Part shown: positions 6,512 to 14,738 of the stretch, piece by piece | Numbering within the stretch: the first letter of the stretch is position 1 | Layout of the letters: each line of letters begins with the position of its first letter | Assembly: GCF_946479755.1 (NCBI RefSeq) | Contig: NZ_CAMLHC010000055.1 | Span: 1-21,159, forward strand | Origin: an uncultured Chitinophaga sp. | Lineage (GTDB): Bacteria; Bacteroidota; Bacteroidia; Chitinophagales; Chitinophagaceae | Direction of reading: 5' to 3' | Length of the DNA: 21,159 nt | Program-made: the position numbers and the translations under genes | Notes under the pieces: generated by a model | Database searches by the model: none | Seen by the model: only the letters and a program-made list of their open reading frames with translations | Told to the model about the DNA's origin: nothing

Positions 6512-6519
6512 TAAAGATA
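6512..6519 (-). promoter_or_regulatory. Possible -7 element of the AraC gene
   Basis: On the minus strand TATCTTTA matches TAnnTTTG except for the last base. It lies 27 nt before the AraC start, inside the 42-bp gap after nudK. No TTTG is seen at the -33 position. Confidence 0.4.
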
Positions 6520-6526
6520 AGAAAAG

Positions 6527-7105
6527 TCAGAGCAACTGATGTAATTGTGCATATTGCAACAACATGATCGTTTTGGCATCGCGGATGCGGCCGTCGGCCA
6601 CCATCGCCAGGGCTTTTTCAAAGGGCATTTCCAACACTTCGATTTCTTCCTGCTCGTCTTCCAGTCCGCCGCCGTCATTGATCTTCATCGCGCTGTCATA
6701 TGCCGCTACAAAAAAATACAGGATCTCCGTCACAGAGCCGGGCGACATATAGGCTTCAAGTATTTTCTGCACGTCCGTAATGCGGTAGCCGGTCTCTTCT
6801 TCAGCCTCCCGGCGGATGCAGTCTTCCGGGTTACTTTTGTCCAGCAGGCCGGCACAGGCTTCTATCAGCATACCGTCATCGTTACCGTTGATGTAGGTGG
6901 GCATCCGGAACTGGCGGGTGAGGACCACCGTCTGCTGCGCTTTATTGTATAACAGCACCACCGCCCCGTTGCCCCGGTCGTAGGCTTCGCGGGACTGCTG
7001 CTCCCAGTCGCCGTCCCGCTTCCGGTAGTCGTAGGTGATCTTTTTCAGCGTGTACCAGTTGTCGGACAGGACGGATGTTTCTATGATTTTTATTCTGGGT
7101 GTCAT
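6527..7105 (-). CDS. nudK: GDP-mannose pyrophosphatase NudK (Nudix hydrolase)
   Basis: This 192-residue cytoplasmic Nudix hydrolase is expected to split GDP-mannose and related nucleotide sugars into GMP and sugar 1-phosphate. It follows E. coli NudK along its length: ILSDN-like start ([16 protein letters not shown]), [41 protein letters not shown], the Nudix helix [20 protein letters not shown] and [18 protein letters not shown]. In that helix the catalytic-metal glutamates REAEEE are intact. The start at 7105 (MTPRIKIIE) gives the NudK length; a frame extended to 7183 would run through the intergenic operators into the DeoR gene. It is divergent from the DeoR gene across a 54-bp shared control region, suggesting control by that repressor. 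Confidence 0.9.
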   Translation of the reverse strand: MTPRIKIIETSVLSDNWYTLKKITYDYRKRDGDWEQQSREAYDRGNGAVVLLYNKAQQTVVLTRQFRMPTYINGNDDGMLIEACAGLLDKSNPEDCIRREAEEETGYRITDVQKILEAYMSPGSVTEILYFFVAAYDSAMKINDGGGLEDEQEEIEVLEMPFEKALAMVADGRIRDAKTIMLLQYAQLHQLL

Positions 7106-7159
7106 AAAAATGATTATATTTGATCGAATTTGATTGTTTTGATCAAAAATAGATAAAAA
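7106..7159. promoter_or_regulatory. Divergent promoter/operator region between nudK and deoR-type gene
   Basis: The 54-bp gap contains TATATTTG (7115-7122, + strand), a perfect TAnnTTTG for the DeoR gene. It also contains TATTTTTG on the - strand (7151-7144), a perfect match for nudK. Between and over them lie three direct TTTGAT repeats at 7119-7124, 7129-7134 and 7138-7143, 10 and 9 bp apart, so on roughly the same face of the helix. DeoR-family repressors commonly bind short direct repeats, so this is probably the operator; binding is inference. Confidence 0.65.
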
Positions 7160-7918
7160 ATGGGATTTCCGGAGCGTAAGCAAAAAATATTACGACTGCT
7201 AGATCAGCATGATAACAGGGAAGTGCAGGAGATAGCAGACGCATTGGGCATTTCAGCGATCACCATCCGGCGCGACCTGCAGCAGCTGGCGGAGGAAGGG
7301 TTGCTGGTACGTACGCATGGCGGCGCCATGAAAGCGCCTGCGCTGCACCCGTTCACCGCTTTTACCGACAAAGCCGGCGTGGGGCAGGAGCGTAAGCGCT
7401 ATATCGGGCGGCTGGCGGCAGCGCAGGTGAAACCGGGAGACACCATTTTCCTCGATTGTGGCAGCACCGTATTCGCCATGTGCGAACACCTGCGGAAGAC
7501 AGGACCGCTGCGGGTGATCACCAACTCCCTCCCGGTGCTCGCGGCTTTTATGGACTGTGACCAGATCACGGTCAACCTCGTCGGCGGAGAGGTGGACAAA
7601 GAACGTAAGGCCATGCACGGGCAACGCGCATTACACCACATCGATAGTTACCGCGGCGTAAAAGCTTTCATCGGCACCGATGGCCTGTCGGTGAAAAACG
7701 GTCTGACCGCTTTCAGCGAAAAAGAAGCTTCTGTCAGCAAAGCCATGGCCACCCAGGCAGACACCGTATACCTGTTGTGCGACTCCGGCAAAATAGGAAA
7801 AGACAGCTACCTGAAATACGCTCCGCTCACCCTGTTCGATCACCTCATCACAGACCGGCAGCTGCCCGCCTCCACAGCGGCGCAGTTCAAAGCCAAAGGC
7901 GTCTCTGTCATTAGTTGA
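7160..7918 (+). CDS. DeoR/GlpR family transcriptional repressor
   Basis: This 252-residue repressor has a DeoR-type winged HTH at the N-terminus (about 5-55): [28 protein letters not shown] with the hallmark IRRDL at about 36-40, then LLVRTHGGA. The C-terminal sugar-phosphate-sensing (DeoRC) domain shows [38 protein letters not shown] and [12 protein letters not shown], all standard. Length is typical. The known ligands of the family are phosphorylated sugars, which fits a divergent nucleotide-sugar hydrolase (nudK). The ATG at 7160 is chosen because it puts the HTH at the usual place. Its stop is 20 bp before the Snf2 gene, which has its own -7 match, so the two need not be coregulated. Confidence 0.92.
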   Translation: MGFPERKQKILRLLDQHDNREVQEIADALGISAITIRRDLQQLAEEGLLVRTHGGAMKAPALHPFTAFTDKAGVGQERKRYIGRLAAAQVKPGDTIFLDCGSTVFAMCEHLRKTGPLRVITNSLPVLAAFMDCDQITVNLVGGEVDKERKAMHGQRALHHIDSYRGVKAFIGTDGLSVKNGLTAFSEKEASVSKAMATQADTVYLLCDSGKIGKDSYLKYAPLTLFDHLITDRQLPASTAAQFKAKGVSVIS

Positions 7919-7925
7919 AATGCGC

Positions 7926-7933
7926 TATTTTTG
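7926..7933 (+). promoter_or_regulatory. -7 element TATTTTTG before the Snf2 gene
   Basis: This is a perfect TAnnTTTG match located 5 nt before the ATG at 7939, in the 20-bp gap after the DeoR gene. The spacing is identical to that before the oxidoreductase at 4656. It predicts a leaderless transcript. No clear TTTG is present near -33. Confidence 0.55.
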
Positions 7934-7938
7934 GCGGT

Positions 7939-10900
7939 ATGATCAACGACGCCTGGTATTTGCAACGTTACCAGTCCCAGCCCGACCAGGTGCGGCTGGT
8001 GATGGACGTGCTCTCCATATATCTTTACCCGTTAGACAAACACACGTTGTTTGATGCGGTCCGCTTACTCACTTCGCTGTCACGGCCGGAGCTGGAAGAC
8101 ATGCTGCTGGACCTGCGGGAGCAGGAGCTGCTGCAGATGAATGTCAACGGGCATTACAGCCTGCCGCCGGCACTGAGTTTTCAGTTGCTGCCTGCCAACA
8201 TCGTACGGCCCGACTATCAGCCGGTGGTAGACCGCACCGGCCGTGCCGTCCACGCATTTTATTCCGTCAACGCGCGGCTGCAGGACCTGCAGCAGTTGCT
8301 GGTAGCATGGTTTACCGGCGACCGCTACCTGCTGGCGCCGCCTATCCGGAGGATGGAAATGGAGCTGGCGGAATATCAGCCGTGGATGTCGTATCTGTTG
8401 TTTTTCCCGGCGTATGAAGGGCTGCTGAAACTATTCTCCGAAACAGCGGTAGACAGTATCTTTTCGTTCGCCGTAAAATATCACCTGTTGCAGCTGCCGC
8501 CGATGGAGGAGCTACTGGCTTTGCAGGAACGCAGCGGCTGCCGCTTTCCGGAGCTGCCATTGCTACAGGGCGATCTACACACCGCCTTCGGAGACGATAC
8601 TGCCGATGAGTTGTTTGGTAAAGCGCTGGTGACCCTGTACCAGGGCCAGCCGGGAGCAGCGCTAACGGCTTTTGAAAAAGGCATCAAACGGCAACGGCAG
8701 CAGGACAAAAAGAACACCCTGCCCGTTTCGCCGCTCTTTGCTTTTTATTACGCGCTGACATTGACCTTACTGCCAGGCGAGAAAAGTAACCCGATCGTAC
8801 AGAAACTGCTGACCGCTTATGAACGGAAACTTTTTCCGGCGGTTACCCCTGCTGTCTGCCTGCTGTACCTGCATGCGGGCAGGAAAGAAAAAGCGGAGAA
8901 CCTGTTGCTGCTGTTACTGGAGAGAAATGAACAACCATTACTGAGCTATCTCTCTGTGATAGCGCTGCAGCTGCTGCATCCGCGCAGCAAACTGCTGATC
9001 ACTTTCCGCGTGCAGGCAGACGTGCTGTTACGCCGCGGCATGGAGCATCACTACCGGTTACTCACCTACGAATATTTATACCTTTTCCGCGATGCCGGTT
9101 ATGCCGGCTATGCGCCGGCGTTTACTGCGGCAGGTGCTGCGGTGCGTTATGAGCCGGTATTGTCGCAGATAAAAATTACGGCCGACTGGGAGCGGCTGCT
9201 CAACACGCTGCTCGCGCCGGATGAGGTGTCCGGTAAACAGAAGCCGGCGCCGGTGCACCGGCTGATTTATCTTGTGGATTTTAATTATTACAAGCTGCAG
9301 CCGGTGGTGCAGGCATCTAACGGCGACGGCACCTGGAGCAGCGGCCGTCATGTACCGCTTAAAAAACTGAAAGAAGGCAGGGCGGAAGCCATGACGGAAC
9401 AGGACCAGCGCATCAGCACTACCATACAAAAGGACCATTACTATAACCACGATGGCGAAAATTATTCTTTCGATAACCGCGTGTGGGAAGAACTGGCAGG
9501 CCATCCCTTCCTCTTCCTGGACGACGAACCCACCATTCCCGTGGAAATCGTTAAAGGGCAACCGGAGCTCATGGTCAACTATAACGGTAAAGGTTATACG
9601 TTTACCGCCAATATCGACGACTATAGCAGTGAACTGGTGTTTGTAAAAGAAACACCCACACGGCTGAAAGTCATCCGTCTCACGCCGCAGCAGCGCAAAG
9701 TATTGCAAACACTCTCGCAGGTGCCGGTGGTGCCGGCGGAAGGGAGGGAAAAACTCCTGCAGGTGCTGAAGAGCGTTGGCGCCCACCTGACGGTACATTC
9801 TGAACTGGGCGATGGCTCGGTCAATATCCGCAAGCGCGAAGGCGATGCCCGTATCGTGATACAGCTGTTGCCTTTCGGCGCCGGCATCAAAGCGGGCCTG
9901 TTCGTCAAACCGTTTACGCTGGACCCGCCGTATTGCAAGCCCGGCGCCGGCGCGGCGCATATCATCGGCATCAGTAACGGAGAACGCTGGCAGGCCAACC
10001 GTAACCTGGAGCTGGAGAAAAACAATGAGACACGGTTGCTCGACATGATACAACAGATCGTTCCGCAGGAACTGGTGGCCGACACGCTGGTATTTGAAGA
10101 TCCGGCCGACTGCCTCGAACTGCTGGACCTGATACATACTTACCCTGAGCTGGTGCGTGCCGAATGGCCGGAGGGCGAACGGTACCAGGTAAGGGACCAG
10201 GTGAACTTCTCCCATGTGGCGCTGTCGCTGAAAGAGAAAGGACACTGGTTCCTCTGCGATGCCGAAATACGGGTGGACGAAAACCTCGTGATCACCTTCC
10301 GGGAACTGCTGGACACCAAACGTATCGTGAAGAAACGTTTCCTTGCGCTGGACAACGGCGAGTACCTGTCGCTGACGGCCGACTTACGCAAACGGATCAA
10401 CGAACTGGCGAGTATCGCTATGCAAGGGCCGCAGGGGATCGCTATTCCGCGCTTCGCCGCTTCTATGCTGGACGACTGGTTACAGCAGGCAGGTCAGGCG
10501 GAAGTGGACGAAGCCTGGCGGGCGTTTATCCACAAGAGGGATACGGCGATGGACCTGCATCCGGAAATACCGGTCACCCTGCAGACAACCTTACGTCCCT
10601 ACCAGGAAGAAGGTTTCCGCTGGATGACGCACCTCGCGGCATGGGGCGCGGGCGCCTGCCTGGCAGACGATATGGGCCTTGGTAAGACCGTACAGGCGAT
10701 CGCGTTATTGCTGTACCGTGCGGCAGAAGGGCCGGCGCTGGTGATCAGCCCTGCGTCGGTATTGCCCAACTGGGTCAATGAAATCAGCCGTTTTGCGCCA
10801 TCTCTGAACATTATCCAGCTGCAGCCCGGCAAACGGGCGGCCCAGCTTAAGAATACCGGTCCTTTTGATGTGGTGGTGTCTACCTACGGCATCCTGCAAC

Positions 10901-11964
10901 AGGATGCGCAGCTGTTTGCGGGCGTACACTGGAGCACTGCCGTGCTGGACGAAGCGCATACCATCAAAAACTATCAGACCAAAACATCCAAAGCTGCGAT
11001 GGCTCTACAGGCGGATTTCCGCCTGATGCTAACAGGCACGCCTATACAAAACCATATGGGCGAGATATGGAACCTCTTTAATTTCCTCAATCCCGGTTTG
11101 CTCGGCACGCTGGACCATTTCAACGAACAGTTTGTGTTCCCCAGCGTACGCAACCCGGAAAGCACGGTAAAGCAGCACCTGAAGCGGTTGCTGGCGCCTT
11201 TCCTGTTGCGTCGTACCAAAACGGCCGTGTTGGAAGAGCTGCCGCCTAAAACGGAGATCACGCGGCTGGTGGAGATGTCTTACGAAGAGATGTCATTTTA
11301 TGAAGCGATACGCCGCAAGGCGGTAGAGAACCTGGCGGTGCCCGAAGAGAACCTGGGCCGCCGGCAGATGAAAGCGCTGGCGGAGATCAGCCGCCTGCGG
11401 ATGGCCGCCTGTCATCCGCAGCTGGTAGACGGGGAGAGCAGCATTACTTCCTCCAAGCTGAACGTGTTCCTGGAGATAGCGCAGGAGCTGATCGACAACA
11501 ACCACCGTGCGCTGGTGTTCAGCCAGTTTGTGCGTCATCTCGAACTGGTAAAAGCGGCGCTCGCACAGCGGGGTATTACCTGTCTGTATCTCGACGGGTC
11601 TACGCCGATACCGCAGCGGGAGCAGCTGGTACGTGATTTCCAGGCGGGCAAGGGGCAGCTGTTCCTTATCAGCCTCAAAGCCGGCGGGGTGGGGCTGAAC
11701 CTGACCGCGGCGGACTATGTGGTGCACCTGGACCCGTGGTGGAACCCGGCCATTGAAGAGCAAGCGTCCGACAGGGCGCACCGTATCGGGCAAACCAGGC
11801 CGGTAACGATCTACCGGCTGGTGGCGCAGCATACTATCGAAGAGAAAATCATTGCGCTGCATAACAACAAACGTGACCTAGCAGACCGCCTGCTGGAAGG
11901 CAGCGACCAGTCCGGCCGCCTCTCTGCGGAGGAGCTGATGGACCTGATTGCCGTGGGATACTAG
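7939..11964 (+). CDS. Snf2/Rad54-type DEAD/DEAH-box ATPase with long uncharacterised N-terminus
   Basis: This 1341-residue SF2 translocase has its helicase core in the last 460 residues: LRPYQEEGFRWM (about 885), Walker A DDMGLGKT with Lys916, Walker B DEAH at 1004-1007, LTGTPIQN, LLRRTK, FSQFVRHLELV, LYLDGSTP, and motif VI QASDRAHRIGQ at 1275-1285. These are Snf2 hallmarks; such enzymes move along duplex DNA or displace bound protein. The first ~870 residues are not recognised. Residues 1-95 look winged-helix-like, about 220-350 is a helical TPR-like solenoid (LYQGQPGAALTAFEKG), and 450-870 is mixed alpha/beta. I start at 7939 (MINDAWYL) rather than a TTG at 7915, since the -7 box lies between. 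No methylase, nuclease or polymerase gene is nearby. The stop overlaps the convergent SDR stop at CTAG. Confidence 0.9.
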   Translation: MINDAWYLQRYQSQPDQVRLVMDVLSIYLYPLDKHTLFDAVRLLTSLSRPELEDMLLDLREQELLQMNVNGHYSLPPALSFQLLPANIVRPDYQPVVDRTGRAVHAFYSVNARLQDLQQLLVAWFTGDRYLLAPPIRRMEMELAEYQPWMSYLLFFPAYEGLLKLFSETAVDSIFSFAVKYHLLQLPPMEELLALQERSGCRFPELPLLQGDLHTAFGDDTADELFGKALVTLYQGQPGAALTAFEKGIKRQRQQDKKNTLPVSPLFAFYYALTLTLLPGEKSNPIVQKLLTAYERKLFPAVTPAVCLLYLHAGRKEKAENLLLLLLERNEQPLLSYLSVIALQLLHPRSKLLITFRVQADVLLRRGMEHHYRLLTYEYLYLFRDAGYAGYAPAFTAAGAAVRYEPVLSQIKITADWERLLNTLLAPDEVSGKQKPAPVHRLIYLVDFNYYKLQPVVQASNGDGTWSSGRHVPLKKLKEGRAEAMTEQDQRISTTIQKDHYYNHDGENYSFDNRVWEELAGHPFLFLDDEPTIPVEIVKGQPELMVNYNGKGYTFTANIDDYSSELVFVKETPTRLKVIRLTPQQRKVLQTLSQVPVVPAEGREKLLQVLKSVGAHLTVHSELGDGSVNIRKREGDARIVIQLLPFGAGIKAGLFVKPFTLDPPYCKPGAGAAHIIGISNGERWQANRNLELEKNNETRLLDMIQQIVPQELVADTLVFEDPADCLELLDLIHTYPELVRAEWPEGERYQVRDQVNFSHVALSLKEKGHWFLCDAEIRVDENLVITFRELLDTKRIVKKRFLALDNGEYLSLTADLRKRINELASIAMQGPQGIAIPRFAASMLDDWLQQAGQAEVDEAWRAFIHKRDTAMDLHPEIPVTLQTTLRPYQEEGFRWMTHLAAWGAGACLADDMGLGKTVQAIALLLYRAAEGPALVISPASVLPNWVNEISRFAPSLNIIQLQPGKRAAQLKNTGPFDVVVSTYGILQQDAQLFAGVHWSTAVLDEAHTIKNYQTKTSKAAMALQADFRLMLTGTPIQNHMGEIWNLFNFLNPGLLGTLDHFNEQFVFPSVRNPESTVKQHLKRLLAPFLLRRTKTAVLEELPPKTEITRLVEMSYEEMSFYEAIRRKAVENLAVPEENLGRRQMKALAEISRLRMAACHPQLVDGESSITSSKLNVFLEIAQELIDNNHRALVFSQFVRHLELVKAALAQRGITCLYLDGSTPIPQREQLVRDFQAGKGQLFLISLKAGGVGLNLTAADYVVHLDPWWNPAIEEQASDRAHRIGQTRPVTIYRLVAQHTIEEKIIALHNNKRDLADRLLEGSDQSGRLSAEELMDLIAVGY

Positions 11965-12716
11965 GGCTGCGGGCTGGTGCTGGTCCAGCCGCCGTCGATC
12001 ACGAGGCTTTGTCCTGTGATGTGACGCGCCTGTTCAGACACGAGAAACAGCGCAGCCTGTGCGATATCTGCCGTGGTGGCGGCGCGTCCCATGGGCGTCA
12101 GCTTTGACCAGGTGTCGGCGTAGCCGGGCTCGGACAGCGTCCTTTCCGTCAGCGTAGCGCCGGGTGCGATTGCATTAACGGTAATCTTATAGGGAGACAA
12201 TTCAATCACGAGATTTTTAGCGAGCATTTCCAGGGCGGCCTTACTCATACCGTAGGCCGCCAGGTCTTTATGCGCCTGATGGCCGGTCACCGAAGAGGTG
12301 AAGAGGATAGCACCGCCGCGTTGTTGTTTTTTCATCTGGTTGGCGGCGGCCTGCGCGAGGAAGAAAGTGCCGGCGAGGTTCACCTGCATTACGCGCTGGA
12401 AGGCTTCCGGCGCGTAGGTGAAGAAGTCGCCGAACAGGGTGATACCGGCGTTGGCGATCACAATATCGAGGCCGCCGTATTGCACCACAGCGGCGCGTAC
12501 CATCTGCTGAATAAAGCCCGGGTCACTGGCGTCGCCGGGGAAGGCGGTGCAGCGGCCGTTTTCATTGACGATGGTGTTAGCAGCGGCAGCTGCCAGCGGC
12601 GCGTCCATATCATTAAGGATGACGGCGATGCCGTTGGCGGCCAGCTGCCGGCAGATTTCAAAACCGATGCCCTGGCCTGCGCCGGTAACGATGGCCACTT
12701 TGGATGCTGTAATCAT
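11961..12716 (-). CDS. SDR family oxidoreductase (probable sugar or sugar-acid dehydrogenase)
   Basis: This 251-residue classical short-chain dehydrogenase/reductase has the cofactor motif TGAGQGIG at 11-18, an acidic residue after the second strand (NDMD, 35-38, favouring NAD), NAG at 89-91, and catalytic Ser142, Tyr155 and Lys159 (YGMSK). It ends with GQSLVIDGGWTS. It lies 15 bp downstream of the sugar-acid dehydratase on the same strand. The best guess is the sugar 1-dehydrogenase, or a dehydrogenase of the 2-keto-3-deoxy acid, of the same oxidative pathway; the substrate is inference. Its last base pairs share CTAG with the Snf2 stop (both stops are TAG). The sequence before its ATG, TATATTTC, is a one-mismatch -7 box 4 nt upstream. 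Confidence 0.88.
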   Translation of the reverse strand: MITASKVAIVTGAGQGIGFEICRQLAANGIAVILNDMDAPLAAAAANTIVNENGRCTAFPGDASDPGFIQQMVRAAVVQYGGLDIVIANAGITLFGDFFTYAPEAFQRVMQVNLAGTFFLAQAAANQMKKQQRGGAILFTSSVTGHQAHKDLAAYGMSKAALEMLAKNLVIELSPYKITVNAIAPGATLTERTLSEPGYADTWSKLTPMGRAATTADIAQAALFLVSEQARHITGQSLVIDGGWTSTSPQP

Positions 12717-12731
12717 AACGGAAATATATTT

Positions 12732-14447
12732 TTAGTGCGAGTCCCGCGTTACCTGGCTGCCGGAACCGCCTTTCAGAAAATCGAGGTCAGCCCCCAGATG
12801 GGCCTGCTCTACATGTTGCTGGTACAGTTGTACATAGCCCCTGCCGGCAACAGGATGCGCCGGCTGCCATGCTGCTTTGCGCTTGGCTATTTCTTCCGCC
12901 GAGAGGTCTGCATGAAGGGTGCGGTTGGCCACATCGAGGGTGATGATGTCTCCATCGCGAAGGATGGCCAGCGTACCGCCGGCAGCCGCTTCGGGGGACA
13001 CATGCAGCACCACGGTACCGAAGCCGGTGCCGCTCATACGACCGTCGGAGATCCTCACCATATCGGTAACGCCTTTGGCCAGCAGTTTGGCGGGTAATCC
13101 CATGTTGCCTACTTCCGGCATACCGGGATATCCTTTCGGTCCTACATTTTTAAGTACCAGTATACTGTTTTCGTCGACGTCCAATGCCGGATCATCGATG
13201 CGATGTTTGTAGTCGTCGATGTCTTCGAATACCACGGCGGGGCCGGTATGGTGCATCAGCCGCGGCGTAGCGGCCGACGGTTTGATAACGGCGCCTTCCT
13301 CGCAGATATTGCCTTTGAGGACAACGATGCCGGAGATGTTATTAAACGGTGCTTCCAGCGTGGTGATGACTTCGGGGTTGTAACCCGTGGCGTGGCGGTA
13401 GTTGTCGCCGACCGTTTTACCGTTGGCGGTAAGGCAGTCTTTATGCAGACGGGAGAGCAACGCGTTCATCACGGCTGGCAGTCCGCCGGCGTAATACAGA
13501 TCTTCCATGAAGTATAATCCCGACGGCTGCAGGTTGGCCAGCAGCGGTATCTCCGCCGACCACGCGTCGATGTCTGTCAGCGTTACGTCCACGCCTATAC
13601 GGCCGGCGATGGCCAGCAGGTGCACCACGAAATTGGTAGAACCGCCGATGGCGGCGTTGACCATGATGGCGTTCTCAAAAGCCTGCCGCGTCAGGATGTG
13701 TGACAGGCGGCGGTCTTCCCGTACCATTTTCACGATCTCCATGCCCGACAGATGTGCCAGCACTTTACGCGCTGCATCGGGAGCGGGAATAGCGGCGTTC
13801 TGCGGCAGGGAGAGCCCCAGGGCTTCCACCATGCAGGCCATCGTGGAGGCGGTGCCCATCACGGCGCAATGGCCGTCGCTGCGGCACATGCCCGCTTCCG
13901 CCAGCGCCAGCTCTTCCGTGGTCATTTTGCCGGAGCGCAGCTCTTCGCTGAACCGCCATATGTCGCTGGTGCCGATGCTTCTGCCCATATGCCTGCCTGT
14001 CAGCATGGAGCCGCCCGATACCACGATCGTGGGCAGGTCTACGCTGCACGCGCCCATGACCAGCGCCGGTGTTGTTTTGTCACAACCGCAGAGCAGTACC
14101 ACACCATCCAGCGGGTTGGCGCGCACGGATTCTTCCACGTCCATGCTCACGAGGTTGCGGTATAACATGGCCGTAGGTTTGATAAGCGTTTCCCCCAGTG
14201 ACATCACGGGGAACTCCAGCGGATAACCACCCGCTTCTATCACACCGCGCTTCACCGATTCGGCCAGCTCGCGGAAATGAGAATTGCAGGGCGTCAGCTC
14301 CGACCAGGTGTTGCAAATGCCGATCACCGGCTTGCCTTCCAGCTCATGCGCCGGGATGCCCTGTTTTTTTAACCATGCCCTGTATATAAAGCCATCTTTG
14401 CCGTCACGGGCAAACCATTGGCTGCTTCTTAATGATGCTGCTTCCAT
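12732..14447 (-). CDS. IlvD/Edd family sugar-acid dehydratase (L-arabinonate/xylonate dehydratase type)
   Basis: This 571-residue iron-sulfur dehydratase removes water from a sugar acid to give the 2-keto-3-deoxy acid. The N-terminus [20 protein letters not shown] and [13 protein letters not shown] are those of the sugar-acid branch rather than of the branched-chain amino-acid IlvD. Likely cluster cysteines are Cys54 (TPCN), Cys122 (CGCDK) and Cys194 (CRSDGHC); the 68-residue gap between the first two equals that in rhizobial L-arabinonate dehydratase. [13 protein letters not shown] contains the proposed catalytic serine. I start at 14447 ([10 protein letters not shown]), which fits the family; the open frame continues to 14606 but through AT-rich upstream DNA. 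It is first in an operon with the SDR gene. The exact substrate (arabinonate, xylonate, fuconate, galactonate) is open. Confidence 0.88.
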   Translation of the reverse strand: MEAASLRSSQWFARDGKDGFIYRAWLKKQGIPAHELEGKPVIGICNTWSELTPCNSHFRELAESVKRGVIEAGGYPLEFPVMSLGETLIKPTAMLYRNLVSMDVEESVRANPLDGVVLLCGCDKTTPALVMGACSVDLPTIVVSGGSMLTGRHMGRSIGTSDIWRFSEELRSGKMTTEELALAEAGMCRSDGHCAVMGTASTMACMVEALGLSLPQNAAIPAPDAARKVLAHLSGMEIVKMVREDRRLSHILTRQAFENAIMVNAAIGGSTNFVVHLLAIAGRIGVDVTLTDIDAWSAEIPLLANLQPSGLYFMEDLYYAGGLPAVMNALLSRLHKDCLTANGKTVGDNYRHATGYNPEVITTLEAPFNNISGIVVLKGNICEEGAVIKPSAATPRLMHHTGPAVVFEDIDDYKHRIDDPALDVDENSILVLKNVGPKGYPGMPEVGNMGLPAKLLAKGVTDMVRISDGRMSGTGFGTVVLHVSPEAAAGGTLAILRDGDIITLDVANRTLHADLSAEEIAKRKAAWQPAHPVAGRGYVQLYQQHVEQAHLGADLDFLKGGSGSQVTRDSH

Positions 14448-14498
14448 GCTGCTGAATATACAAATTTTTTTCCCGGAGTCATAATCGGGCGGCTCTTG

Positions 14499-14512
14499 CT
14501 TAAACGTTTTAG
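14499..14512. promoter_or_regulatory. LacI-type operator-like palindrome upstream of the dehydratase
   Basis: CTTAAACGTTTTAG is a 14-bp dyad with a central CG and a single mismatched pair. It lies about 50-65 bp before the dehydratase start. Central AAACGTTT is the form typical of LacI/GalR-family operators, which often control sugar-acid operons. No LacI gene is in the window. Confidence 0.35.
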
Positions 14513-14738
14513 GAAAAGCGGAAAAGGTCCATCGACAGGCAAGGTTATTTTTTGCCGGAAGGGCCACTGTCGCACTACTGCAGCGAAAAACCGCATGTTG
14601 CAACATAAATATTGTTTCCCTACATGATAACTAGGATTACATTTAACAGATGTTTATCATCTCTCCGATTAATATTTTAAATTTTATTATGGAATTTGTT
14701 GGCTCAAGCATCTAGTCAACTAACCTGTAGTAGCCCAC
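14513..14738. other. Intergenic region before the outer-membrane protein gene
   Basis: There is no gene here. It holds a perfect 12-bp palindrome ATGTTGCAACAT (14595-14606) and a very AT-rich stretch (about 14655-14695), the probable promoter region of the outer-membrane protein gene. I could not fix a -7/-33 pair; TAAATTTT at about 14678 is the nearest match. The leader to the ATG would be about 50 nt. Confidence 0.4.

Noticed and set aside
9076..10245. 389-codon minus-strand frame inside the Snf2 gene
   Set aside because: It is antisense to a continuous 1341-residue frame and shows no family motif.
13507..14226. 239-codon plus-strand frame opposite the dehydratase
   Set aside because: It is a shadow of a gene with conserved cluster cysteines and active-site motifs; the translation is Ser/Pro-rich noise.
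12732..14447. Housekeeping ilvD for branched-chain amino acids
   Set aside because: The N-terminal [20 protein letters not shown] segment and the SDR partner point to the sugar-acid branch, and no ilv or leu genes are adjacent.
14562..14572. GGCCACTGTCG shared with 18327-18337
   Set aside because: An 11-bp match is expected many times by chance in a 21-kb window, and the two flanks have nothing else in common.
14448..14606. N-terminal extension of the dehydratase to 14606
   Set aside because: The extra 53 residues are not family-like, and the stretch contains the probable promoter and LacI-type dyad. The start at 14447 matches sugar-acid dehydratases.
14595..14606. 12-bp palindrome ATGTTGCAACAT as an operator
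   Set aside because: A single perfect 12-bp palindrome is not rare in 21 kb, and no promoter element is placed next to it; it is noted only within the intergenic entry.
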